A DNA stretch of 64,000 nucleotides from assembly GCA_015472025.1 (NCBI GenBank), contig BNHL01000001.1, positions 310,001 to 374,000 of the forward strand. The letters run 5' to 3'. The translations under genes were made by a program, and so were the position numbers. Within the stretch, counting starts at the first letter, position 1; each line of letters opens with the position of its first letter. Under the pieces are notes generated by a model, which had not been told where the DNA came from, made no database searches, and saw only the letters and a list, made by a program, of their open reading frames with translations. Shown one piece after another: positions 44,683 to 53,357 of this stretch. Source of the DNA: Cytophagales bacterium WSM2-2 (GTDB lineage Bacteria; Bacteroidota; Bacteroidia; Cytophagales; Cyclobacteriaceae).

Positions 44683-45139
44683 AGTTGTGAACGATTGCTA
44701 TTTTGAACCAGTTGGTAAATTTTTCACCTGCATGAACTGCAAGCCGGCTTTCTTTAAAGCAAAGGCGAGAGCCGACATGCGAACCCGAAAGCCAGAGACC
44801 GTAGCCGTCGAACCGAAAGCCGGAAGAACCGCCCGTGAACCAAGGATGATATTTGTACTGGTTATCATTATCAAAGTCCGGAACCCAATTACCATTCAGT
44901 GATTTGCAAAGCAACTCAATGAAGCGCCAGGCTCTTTCGTGTGGTCGGAGGCCTTTGCACCACTCGTCAAATGACTGCAGTGTGTAACCGTTGTCCGCAA
45001 AAACATCATCATCGGTTTTGATCACCTCTAAAATGTCCTTCGTACGTTGTTTGATGAGCGTGTACTCACCTGATAGCTTGTTGATGCTATCGATCTCGTA
45101 CCCCTCGGGTACCTCGATCTTTTGTGTTTGATTACTCAT
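44675..45139 (-). CDS. Variable protein 3 (retroelement target, C-type lectin-like)
   Basis: 154 residues. N-terminal KIEVPEGYEIDSINKLSGEY is homologous to variable protein 2. The lectin half has YKYHPWFTGGSSGF, the variable FDGYGLWLSGSH, and VGSRLCFKESRLAVHAG. It is the first gene of the variable operon, directly downstream of the GTTACA repeat array, and the most diversified of the three. Confidence 0.9.
   Translation of the reverse strand: MSNQTQKIEVPEGYEIDSINKLSGEYTLIKQRTKDILEVIKTDDDVFADNGYTLQSFDEWCKGLRPHERAWRFIELLCKSLNGNWVPDFDNDNQYKYHPWFTGGSSGFRFDGYGLWLSGSHVGSRLCFKESRLAVHAGEKFTNWFKIAIVHNYE
44758..44833 (-). repeat. Variable repeat VR3
   Basis: 76 bp aligned without gaps to the template, 14 substitutions, all at template adenines. 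Confidence 0.95.
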
Positions 45140-45209
45140 AGTTTGTTAAAAAGTGGATAGTTGAAAAAATTCGTTTTTACCGGTTTATAGAGAGCAGGCA
45201 TTTTCAGAG

Positions 45210-45464
45210 GTTACAAATGTTACATGTTACACTTGTTGCAAAATGTTACAAACGTTACAGCGCTACTGTACCGATTGTTTGAATTCAAGCTGCTTTCAAG
45301 GTTTTTACACTGTAACTTTTGTAACTTTTGTAACCTCATATATTTATAGAATTAGTCATTTCACTGTCTCAGAAAGGCACATCATTGGTTTGCGCGCTGT
45401 TTTCAGCGTTTTGATCGGAAATGTCGTTTTGAGACTCACTGTAACTTTTTGTAACGTCTGTAAC
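45210..45464. repeat. GTTACA iteron-like array (candidate origin or operator)
   Basis: Five exact GTTACA copies at 45210, 45219, 45226, 45245 and 45254 (a degenerate GTTGCA at 45235) are followed by inverted TGTAAC copies at 45311, 45320, 45329 and, inside the helicase gene's 3' end, 45440, 45450 and 45459. Most spacings are 9-10 bp, close to one helical turn. The whole intergenic stretch 45140-45368 contains no gene. It lies between the replication ATPase and the variable operon, fitting either an origin or a control site for the variable genes. Confidence 0.65.
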
Positions 45465-47696
45465 TTTTTCAGGCCCGTCAGACCCCTGTTTTGCCTCTTC
45501 TTTGGGGGCGTACTTGCGCTCACGAGCCGCCCAGTATTCCACTATGGCCATCAGGTCGATACCTAGTTTGTCATACACAAACTTGTAGCTATGGCAGACC
45601 TTCCCTTCGAAACGTTCCTTATCTCCACCGTCAGTGATCATGTGCCCGCTGTCACGAAGCTTCTGTAGCATAGTGCTCTTACCCAGGCCTGGACTGCGAT
45701 AAAGCCGTTGATGCTTTTCCATATACATGCCATGGATCTCTGTCCAGCGGATGCTTAAAACGTTGCCATCAAACTTGAACTCCTTTTCATGTCGGATGGC
45801 ACCTTCACTTGCCAGCTGCTGCACGATATCCCAGAACCTTTGTGTTACGCTACCGACATCACGTTTATCTGCCTGCGCACGGATGGTGCTCAACATGAAT
45901 TTTTTAAGTTCACCGGCCATGAATGGAAGTTTTACGCCAGCGCCAGAAATCACTTCATAAGTAGTGAGAATGAGTGCGTAATTCTCGCACATCCGGTCCG
46001 GTACCACAATCTTCTGATCGGCACACAGTTTTTTAAACTCTGCAAAGCGTAAATCGAATTCTTTCTCGTAGTGCTCAATAAAGTACGGTCTGAATTGAAT
46101 CAACTGTCCCGTGAGGTGTGTAATTCCTTCCCGGTTGATTTGAGTCAGTTTGTTGTAACTCGCAACCGTTTTTTCGTCCCGAACATTTGAATTGTAGTCG
46201 ATCAGGATAATTCGCTGCATAAGGGGATCATCGTTCGGGTAGCTGTTACCGGTAATGAAAGCGGTACTATTGATAGGAACCGTTTCGGTACCATACATCG
46301 AATTGATGTTGCTACGTTCATAACCAAAGCGATCGTAAATACCGGTGATCGTCTTGATGATGTTCATTTCCAATTCGTTGATGAACTCTTCAAACACTGC
46401 CATGGCATTGACGTATTGCGCCATCTTCCGGATACGGGCTTTGTCGGTATTAGCCCGGTCACTGAGTTTCAATGGTGGCTGTGGTTCACCACACAAATAC
46501 TGCAGGTAAACACCAACACGGCTTTTCCCGGATCCTCCTTCACCATACAGGAATAGCATCGGGAAATTTCTTCTCACTGAAAAAATGTGATCACTGAAAA
46601 GAGTCGCTATGCCGAACAGAATGGCCACCTTGCCGGCATTACCGAAGGACTCGCAATAAGTTTCAGCCCATGTTTCGAAACTGGTGGTACCTGGCTTATA
46701 ACAAAAAAGCTTTTCATTCATGTTAGAATACTCATCGGTGAGTGGATGGTATGGAATGAAATAGTTCTTTTCGTATAGCGTTACGATACCGTGCTCATCA
46801 ACCGGATTGAATTGTGAATTGTATACCCCGTTACTGAATGCGAAGAACTTGCCGGCCTTATTCCATCCGAGCATATCGATTTGAATGGATGGCCTTTCCT
46901 CTTCGAAGAGTTTGTTTTTGATTTTGAGCAGCTCGATTTGTGAGCCTTCAAATATGAAATTACCAGCGCCTTCTGTTAACTCTTTAAATTGCTGGAATCC
47001 GGTGAGCTGCTTGGTTTCAATATCAGTAGTGACCTTACGGCCCTTGATGTTGATCAGCTCAATGACGCGCTTGTTTTGTTTGCCACGATTGATGTGGAAA
47101 AGAATTCGAAGTACGAAATTGCTTTTCCGAGTGAGCGTACAGATACCTGCAGCCATGTCGTACTCGGCAAAATAGTAGCAGTTGTTTTTTTCGAGGTATC
47201 CCCATTGCGAGATATCTTCCGATTCAGTTTCGAGCAGATCATCTGTGACCAGGTAGGGAGCCCGACCCGGGTCTTTCATTTTGTATTCCCAAACATCCTC
47301 TTTTAGCTTGGCCTCGATGCCTTTTGTTTTGCAAAGACGCAGAAACGTATTAGCATTTTTTGCTTTGCTTCTGCGAAGTGCTTCGTTCCATGCTTCATTG
47401 ATCTGATCTGTAGCGAAGGTGTTTTGAAACAAGCAAACCTGATCGAGTAGATTTTTGCCTTTGTCACCGAAAGGGACCAGTGAGTGAGCAATAGTGTTTA
47501 GTGTGGTTTCATCAATTAGGTTAATAGAGCTGACTTTAATCTGTTCTACGATACTGCAAACCTTGACGAATGAATTGGAAAGACTCGTAGACCAAGCTTC
47601 TGCCTTTGGAGCGGATGATTCATTAACATCACCGGTCTCCAGGTTGATATTGAACTCTTTTCCTTTCTCGTCTTTATGTCGTTCGATCTTAGCCAT
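45369..47696 (-). CDS. Replication primase/helicase-type AAA ATPase (DUF927-like)
   Basis: 775 residues. Walker A FLYGEGGSGKSRVGVYL, Walker B region NAMAVFEEFINE, sensor NSTAFITGNSYPNDD with the arginine finger region LMQRIILIDYNS. The C-terminus has a winged-helix-like segment. The N-terminal half resembles primase-associated domains. This is the usual replication initiator or helicase of small elements. Its last codons carry three of the iteron-like repeats, so the array extends into the gene. Confidence 0.85.
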   Translation of the reverse strand: MAKIERHKDEKGKEFNINLETGDVNESSAPKAEAWSTSLSNSFVKVCSIVEQIKVSSINLIDETTLNTIAHSLVPFGDKGKNLLDQVCLFQNTFATDQINEAWNEALRRSKAKNANTFLRLCKTKGIEAKLKEDVWEYKMKDPGRAPYLVTDDLLETESEDISQWGYLEKNNCYYFAEYDMAAGICTLTRKSNFVLRILFHINRGKQNKRVIELINIKGRKVTTDIETKQLTGFQQFKELTEGAGNFIFEGSQIELLKIKNKLFEEERPSIQIDMLGWNKAGKFFAFSNGVYNSQFNPVDEHGIVTLYEKNYFIPYHPLTDEYSNMNEKLFCYKPGTTSFETWAETYCESFGNAGKVAILFGIATLFSDHIFSVRRNFPMLFLYGEGGSGKSRVGVYLQYLCGEPQPPLKLSDRANTDKARIRKMAQYVNAMAVFEEFINELEMNIIKTITGIYDRFGYERSNINSMYGTETVPINSTAFITGNSYPNDDPLMQRIILIDYNSNVRDEKTVASYNKLTQINREGITHLTGQLIQFRPYFIEHYEKEFDLRFAEFKKLCADQKIVVPDRMCENYALILTTYEVISGAGVKLPFMAGELKKFMLSTIRAQADKRDVGSVTQRFWDIVQQLASEGAIRHEKEFKFDGNVLSIRWTEIHGMYMEKHQRLYRSPGLGKSTMLQKLRDSGHMITDGGDKERFEGKVCHSYKFVYDKLGIDLMAIVEYWAARERKYAPKEEAKQGSDGPEKVTDVTKSYSESQNDISDQNAENSAQTNDVPF

Positions 47697-48000
47697 TGGT
47701 AGAGTTCGGGTTCGGTTTGTAGTCTAAAAAATCACGGATATTCATCTGTTTGGTCATTATGTCCATGATCAGTATCGTTTCCAGTTTTCGATTTGCTGCT
47801 AAAAGGCGATACGCCTGCACTAATTCATCTGTGTTATTAAAGTATTCCACCAACGATTGTATCTGCAGGTCTTTTTTATCAATCAAATCCTGTGGTAGTT
47901 TTTTTTCACGCATGCGCTGCAGTTCTTCTTCCAATTGCTGGTGAACAGTATGAAAAAGAGCTGATGACCTGAGCCAGGCGATATGAAGTTCTTTCGTCAT
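47689..48000 (-). CDS. Coiled-coil protein before the replication ATPase
   Basis: 103 residues, helical with heptads (QLEEELQRMREKKLP, YFNNTDELVQAYRLLAANRKLE). Overlaps the ATPase gene by 8 bp, so the two are coupled. Function unknown. Confidence 0.5.
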   Translation of the reverse strand: MTKELHIAWLRSSALFHTVHQQLEEELQRMREKKLPQDLIDKKDLQIQSLVEYFNNTDELVQAYRLLAANRKLETILIMDIMTKQMNIRDFLDYKPNPNSTNG

Positions 48001-48002
48001 TT

Positions 48003-49952
48003 TTAAGCCGCCATTCTTAAATCTCTTTCTTCCATTGCCTCGATCATGGACTTTGGTACATTCTTCTCAACTGCATTGCCGATAAACTTTTTTTGCTCGG
48101 TCTGATTTCCGTGAAGGATGTAGCTGATCGGGAATCCCTGTATTACTTTCAATTCCGACACTTTCAACATTCGCATTTTGATGTCACAGATGTTGTAAAG
48201 TGCCATGAACTCTTTCAGCTTGATAGTCCATTCACAATCACCTTCATAAACAGGTATGAAAATTGGACCTTCCTTGCACGTAATCAGATAAAGAGGCGCT
48301 TTGTCCTGTCTGGCAATGATGACAAAACACGGTTCATCTATACTTCGAGCTCCATCCTCATTGAACCAGGTAGGATTAATAATGTAATGATGATGACGAG
48401 AGGCCAACAATGTAGGTGATGGCTCTTCTATCGAATGTGTCGAAGTATTGTGAGGATTCCCGTTCGCAATGAACTTTGCATTAATAATTTGAAGATTGCC
48501 TCCTGTGGAAGTTAAAGATTTTGAAGGCTCATCGATTGACCGACTTCTGTCTTCACCCGATCCATTTCTTTGATCAATGAAAGTTTCGGCTTTGACCAAT
48601 TGATGTTTGTCATTGGTTAGGATTGTTCCTGCAGGCTGATGTATCGACTGATGATTATGATCACCGTTGTATTGCTTGTCTACAAAGTATTCAGCTTGAA
48701 TTTTCGAAATCCTGTCTTTGGTTGGTATTGTTGGACATGGCTTCTCGATACTACTATGTTGACCACCTTCGGAATAATAGTTAGCCAGGAAATGTGCAGT
48801 TACTTTCGCATGATTGTCTCCACATCCTAGCGCCCCAACTGGTCCTTCGATGCTGTGCGAGTTATCATGCTTACCGCCGTTGACACCGTTATACCTGGAA
48901 ATAAAAGCAATCGCAGGTGTGTTTCGTGTTCCAATTGTAGGTGCTGGATTTTCGATTGACAAACCATCATTACCACCGCCCTTCTCGATTGGTTTATTGC
49001 TATTATATGGTTGCAAAAAGACAGCTTTAACTAATCCACCACCACCGAATGTTGTTACCGATGGAGAAGGATCGTCAATACTTGCGCTCTTATATTCAGG
49101 TTTACCAGAATAGAACTTCGTAAGGAATTTGTCTTTGCCACCGGCAATATGCTTCACACAGCCCATAAAAAGGCGTTGCATTGTTTTACTTGAAAGCCTT
49201 TTAGGACGATTGAAGATAGACCGACCTTCATCCGAGAAATCAAGCGCCTCTTTCACTGGCCTCCATTTCTTCAAAGGCCTTGAGATCATGGTCTTTTCCG
49301 GCTTCTTAGTATGCGTGGGTTCAGGCCAAGTGATAGGAACTCCTGTTCGTGCAAAACAACCGAATAGCCTGTTCCTGGATGTGAGTGCCCCGAAATCCGC
49401 AGCATTCAATTCGCGCCAATCATCATGATAACCAAAAGATCTAATCTTCTCTCTCCATCTCAACCAATCCTGTCCATTCTTCCGACTGACTGGTTTCCCT
49501 TTTTCATCCAGTGGCCCCCAGCTCATAAACTCTACCACATTTTCGATTTGAATGAAATCGGGGTTAAGGGCGAGGATGTATTTGTAAAGATGATCAGCGA
49601 GTGTACGACTATCCGCATCACGCGGTAGTCCTCCTTTTGCTTTACTGAAATTGGTGCATTCAAGGGATGCCCATAAGATTAGTTTTGCTGAGGGATAAAA
49701 GGCACGGTAAATCTCAACGAGTCTGTGAAGCCTACCGTAAGGATCAAGATGACGAATATCTTCTTCGAAATGCTCAACGTCTGGGTGATTTGCCCAGTGT
49801 GATCTAATTGCAAGGTGGTCGTGATTGACACAAGCAATCACTTTTGCAAGCTTAACTTTTGGATCGCGTGACATTGCAGATTCAAATCCAAGTGTCGTTC
49901 CACCAGCTCCGCAGAATAAGTCAATGATGAGATATTTGATTTCGGTATTCAT
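48003..49952 (-). CDS. C5-cytosine DNA methyltransferase with expanded repeats
   Basis: 649 residues, longer than a typical bacterial Dcm (about 350-450). Motif I LIIDLFCGAGGTTLGF, the catalytic cysteine region WASLECTNFSKAKGG (PC replaced by EC), the ENV motif in IQIENVVEFMSWG. From about residue 295 roughly eight repeats of about 35 residues carry a S-I-(D/E)-x-P signature. The C-terminal motifs IX/X end near FIGNAVEKNVP. It protects element DNA, and the repeated part may be a compound target-recognition region. Confidence 0.88.
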   Translation of the reverse strand: MNTEIKYLIIDLFCGAGGTTLGFESAMSRDPKVKLAKVIACVNHDHLAIRSHWANHPDVEHFEEDIRHLDPYGRLHRLVEIYRAFYPSAKLILWASLECTNFSKAKGGLPRDADSRTLADHLYKYILALNPDFIQIENVVEFMSWGPLDEKGKPVSRKNGQDWLRWREKIRSFGYHDDWRELNAADFGALTSRNRLFGCFARTGVPITWPEPTHTKKPEKTMISRPLKKWRPVKEALDFSDEGRSIFNRPKRLSSKTMQRLFMGCVKHIAGGKDKFLTKFYSGKPEYKSASIDDPSPSVTTFGGGGLVKAVFLQPYNSNKPIEKGGGNDGLSIENPAPTIGTRNTPAIAFISRYNGVNGGKHDNSHSIEGPVGALGCGDNHAKVTAHFLANYYSEGGQHSSIEKPCPTIPTKDRISKIQAEYFVDKQYNGDHNHQSIHQPAGTILTNDKHQLVKAETFIDQRNGSGEDRSRSIDEPSKSLTSTGGNLQIINAKFIANGNPHNTSTHSIEEPSPTLLASRHHHYIINPTWFNEDGARSIDEPCFVIIARQDKAPLYLITCKEGPIFIPVYEGDCEWTIKLKEFMALYNICDIKMRMLKVSELKVIQGFPISYILHGNQTEQKKFIGNAVEKNVPKSMIEAMEERDLRMAA

Positions 49953-52516
49953 GCTGTTTTTTTAATTTGTTCCACATCAAAAAGTGTTGGTGTATTTATT
50001 TCTAGTTCAGCTGCTTTACAATAGCCTGCACCATCGTAGAAATAGTTTGAATTGAGTTCGATACCAATACCAAACCTTTTTTTCAGAATAGCTCTATAAG
50101 GAACAGTCATCAGACCACCGAAGATGTCGAGCACGATATCACCCTCGTTGCTCATCTGCTCAATCACACGATCGGCAATGTCGAATTGCATTGGGCATAG
50201 ATGCATTTCCTTACCCTTGCTCCATTGGCTTCCATTGAGCGTGAGCATTCTGGTAATGTCTGTCCATACTTCTTCGCTCCAGCTCTGTGGTTGCAGTAGC
50301 ATAAATGAAGTAGGTAGCTTTCCAAGCAATGAAAGCTGCTCACCCAATTTCACATGATGCTCGAAGTCGTAAACATTGTGAAGTGTATAATCTTTGAAAG
50401 CCTGGAAAATCTGGTCGTGTTTCAGGCCTTTCAATTCTTCCGGTGTGAGATGACGGTTGCCATTGCTCCGTGCAAATCCATGGGCATCGGTCTGCCAACG
50501 TGCTCTCGAATATTTGTCCTTTGACTTAACAACCGGTTCATCGGCATAGGCCTTGGTAATGTCTGTTTGTGGTTTCCGGAATAACAAAAGATATTCCGGC
50601 ATACCCACACCCATTTTGCTTCCGTCTTTACATTGCTCTGTCCAACCTAACCTGTAAGTCTGTTTATTTTCGCGGACTACATCAGTTACAATTGTTTTCA
50701 TTCCGAGATAACCGAATCCATGCTTGATCATGTGATCGATGCAATCCTTGTGAAATGGATAGACTGTTTGGAATCCAAGGCCCGTCATGCCACCAGGAAT
50801 AATTCTATCCTTGACATGAAGAGCGTAAATTCTACCTGGTTTTAATGCGCGGAAGCATTCGGGTGTGAGAAAATCCTGTTGTTTAAAAAACTCATCTGAA
50901 TTGTCGCTGTGACCGAAGTCAGCAAAGTTTGGAGAGTACTCGTACTGATTGACGAAAGGCCAACTCGTGAGTATCAATCCAACGCTATTCGAAACGAAGT
51001 TTTTCATTTCCAAGACAGCATCGTTGTTGATCAATTTGTAATTGGTCCCGGATACTTCAATACGCTCTACACCCATTTTTCGAGTCAAAGCATTTGCCAT
51101 TTCAGTATGGCTCAATCCGTACTGTTTAATTATTTCTGTCATTTTGCTAACTAGTTGATTGTGTTGTGCCCACTTGCGTTCAAGCTGCTTCCTGATCTGG
51201 CTTTCGGCTTCGGTGTAGATTAGATCTATCCTCACCTGGTTGCGCTGTAGAAATCTTGCAATCCGGTGCACACTCTGAATAAAATCGTTGAACTTGAACC
51301 CGATACCGAGATATATTGCCCACGAGCAATGCCGCTGAAAATTGCAACCACTACCAGCTATTACTGGCTTCGCTGCGAGCTCGCCAAACTTGCCATCGGA
51401 GAAATCGACTATTAATTGTTCACGTTCTTCTAAATCCTGATTACCATAGACGCTAACTGTGGATGGTATTGCCTTTTCAATCGCGTGACGTTCTGATTCT
51501 AAATCGTGCCAAATGATTCGATGTGCCTTCGGATTCTCTTTGCGAATCGATAATAGCTTTTTGATCCTGGCATCGAGACTTTCGCGTTTTTCTTTTGCCC
51601 CATCCTGTACTCCGATCGAAAGGTTTTTGAGCATTTTATACTGTCCATTCTTTTCAGTACCGGCAGTGCTGTGATCAGATTTGATCTCATGCCATCGGAT
51701 ATCCAGCGGTGGCAATTCATAGCCGGCATCATCGGTGGGGTTGTTGGTAATATCAGATGGCTTCTGAACGAATAGCGCCCAGGATGCTACCCACATCCAG
51801 AATTCTTCCTCCTTATGTTTGTGAATCGTGAGTTTGTCAGCTTGTGTGGAGTTGCGTTTAAAGAACCTGGTCTTTGCCTGGCTAACATCCATAATGCCAA
51901 GGAAGTCAGCATAAGCCAGTAGTTCGATGTAATCATTTGGCGATGGCGTGGCCGTGGCCACGAAGCGATACGCCACCCTTTTTGTTCCGCGTCTGTCTCC
52001 CAGCGGACCGGCATCGCCGGTGAAGAGTCTCATGAATTCACGAAACGTTTTTGTCCCTCCAAATCCACGAAGTACACTGGCTTCATCCAATGAGGCTACA
52101 TTGAACAATCGAGGATCTAATTTTCCATCGCGAATGGTTTCGTAGTTAGTGATATAGATACCGGTATCACCAGCTTCCTCGATTCTCCGTATAAACTTTG
52201 GTTCCTCATTCCAACCGAGAATCTTGACTGCATCACGCTTAAACTCCTGCCGAACTCCCAACGGACAAACAATAAGACCTCGTCCACCGGTGAATAGCAA
52301 TGTGCAACGGATAGCCTCAAGTTGTGTAACGGTCTTATGTAATCCGAACGCAGCGAAGCAAGCTCTCCGACCACCACTCACAAGCCACTTTACCATGAGT
52401 TTGTTATGTGGTTTAAGTGCAGGATTGATTTGCGAATCATCCAATTCAAATCCTTCTTTGGATGCCAGACGCACCTTAGACTTAAGAAAAGCCTGATACT
52501 CTTCGTTAATTGGCAT
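49949..52516 (-). CDS. SNF2-like helicase fused to a DNA methyltransferase
   Basis: 855 residues. N-terminal helicase: FAAFGLHKTVTQLEA (Walker A with GLHKT instead of GxGKT), NVASLDEASVLRG (DEAS box), VATATPSPNDYIELL (SAT-type motif III), PVIAGSGCNFQRHCSWAIYLG and QSVHRIARFLQR (motif VI). C-terminal half: LTSWPFVNQYEYSP (an SPPF-type catalytic motif altered to SWPF), RALKPGRIYALHVKDR, and GDIVLDIFGGLMTVPYRAILKKRFGIGIEL (motif I). This is the phage helicase-methylase fusion type that modifies element DNA. It overlaps the C5 enzyme by 4 bp. Confidence 0.85.
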   Translation of the reverse strand: MPINEEYQAFLKSKVRLASKEGFELDDSQINPALKPHNKLMVKWLVSGGRRACFAAFGLHKTVTQLEAIRCTLLFTGGRGLIVCPLGVRQEFKRDAVKILGWNEEPKFIRRIEEAGDTGIYITNYETIRDGKLDPRLFNVASLDEASVLRGFGGTKTFREFMRLFTGDAGPLGDRRGTKRVAYRFVATATPSPNDYIELLAYADFLGIMDVSQAKTRFFKRNSTQADKLTIHKHKEEEFWMWVASWALFVQKPSDITNNPTDDAGYELPPLDIRWHEIKSDHSTAGTEKNGQYKMLKNLSIGVQDGAKEKRESLDARIKKLLSIRKENPKAHRIIWHDLESERHAIEKAIPSTVSVYGNQDLEEREQLIVDFSDGKFGELAAKPVIAGSGCNFQRHCSWAIYLGIGFKFNDFIQSVHRIARFLQRNQVRIDLIYTEAESQIRKQLERKWAQHNQLVSKMTEIIKQYGLSHTEMANALTRKMGVERIEVSGTNYKLINNDAVLEMKNFVSNSVGLILTSWPFVNQYEYSPNFADFGHSDNSDEFFKQQDFLTPECFRALKPGRIYALHVKDRIIPGGMTGLGFQTVYPFHKDCIDHMIKHGFGYLGMKTIVTDVVRENKQTYRLGWTEQCKDGSKMGVGMPEYLLLFRKPQTDITKAYADEPVVKSKDKYSRARWQTDAHGFARSNGNRHLTPEELKGLKHDQIFQAFKDYTLHNVYDFEHHVKLGEQLSLLGKLPTSFMLLQPQSWSEEVWTDITRMLTLNGSQWSKGKEMHLCPMQFDIADRVIEQMSNEGDIVLDIFGGLMTVPYRAILKKRFGIGIELNSNYFYDGAGYCKAAELEINTPTLFDVEQIKKTA

Positions 52517-52922
52517 TGATTAATTGCTTTTTTTCGATGAGATATTTGTCAGCAGCCTCGACAGTGCTTTTATCCCAAACAATCCACACAGTTGGTCGTT
52601 GGTAATTCTGGTACGCGAAAAATTTAAAAAATTCGTTCTCTGTTCCACAGATGTCTATCGTAGCAAACGATTCGCGTGATACCGGACCAAGCTTTATTCC
52701 ATCGATAATGATTTGACGATTTTTAAAATCGACTTCAATAGGATATACTTTCAAACAGAGCTTCGTATCAAACTTTTTGCATTTCGCAGATCGCATTCCA
52801 GTGAACAAATAGAGAGTATCACCTGGCTTTATCGGATTCTTTCTCTGCTGGCGAATTGTACCCGGTTTGTCGCCATTGAGAATGGCTTTTTTGAATTTTG
52901 ATATAAAATTGAGCGCTGGCAT
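52506..52922 (-). CDS. ASCH-domain protein
   Basis: 138 residues. ALNFISKFKKAILNGDKPGTIRQ, KPGDTLYLFTGMRS and the following strands match ASCH domains, which bind RNA or nucleotides and are common in phages. It overlaps the helicase-methylase gene by 11 bp, so the two are co-expressed. A role in RNA or modified-base metabolism is possible but not shown. Confidence 0.65.
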   Translation of the reverse strand: MPALNFISKFKKAILNGDKPGTIRQQRKNPIKPGDTLYLFTGMRSAKCKKFDTKLCLKVYPIEVDFKNRQIIIDGIKLGPVSRESFATIDICGTENEFFKFFAYQNYQRPTVWIVWDKSTVEAADKYLIEKKQLINAN

Positions 52923-52931
52923 GTAGATGCG

Positions 52932-53357
52932 TTATTTTGATTCTAATCCTGAGAATAATTCGTCTATGAGTTTTTTATGCTCAGAAGGGTTCTGTCTGAA
53001 TTCCGACACATACCGATTGGGATTCATTACAGAATAAGCCTTGCAATGCTCACGGTTAAGCACCGCGTGTCCCATTTCGTGAAAGACCACGTACTCAATG
53101 AAGAGGGAATCTTTTTCGAACAGCGATGCGCTCAACAACACCCTGGAAGGAACCCCATGATAAGTAATACCTAGAAGGCCGGACTCTTCGATTTTTACAA
53201 TTAGGTTTTCTTTTGGAATAAGTATCCCGCGCGTGTGAGCCTCTGAATAAAATTGATCGACATAAAAACGTGCCTCGGGGCAAATTTCAAAATGATGTTC
53301 ATCGATGAATGAGCATCTGGTCAACAATAACAGAAGTACAAAGACAGGCTTTTTCAT
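52932..53357 (-). CDS. Secreted metallopeptidase-like lipoprotein
   Basis: 141 residues. Lipobox-type start VFVLLLLLTRCSF. The zinc motif FHEMGHAVLNREH (HExxH, then a later histidine) followed by SVMNP, a Met-turn-like element, resembles metzincins. The third histidine is one position further than in the consensus. It is secreted and membrane-anchored if the signal works. An unusual type of gene for a phage early region. Confidence 0.6.
   Translation of the reverse strand: MKKPVFVLLLLLTRCSFIDEHHFEICPEARFYVDQFYSEAHTRGILIPKENLIVKIEESGLLGITYHGVPSRVLLSASLFEKDSLFIEYVVFHEMGHAVLNREHCKAYSVMNPNRYVSEFRQNPSEHKKLIDELFSGLESK

Noticed and set aside
43738..44833. Regularly recurring near-identical 76-bp blocks that might look like a CRISPR or tandem repeat array
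   Set aside because: The blocks are 300-450 bp apart, lie in coding genes and differ only at template adenines; they are template and variable repeats, not CRISPR.
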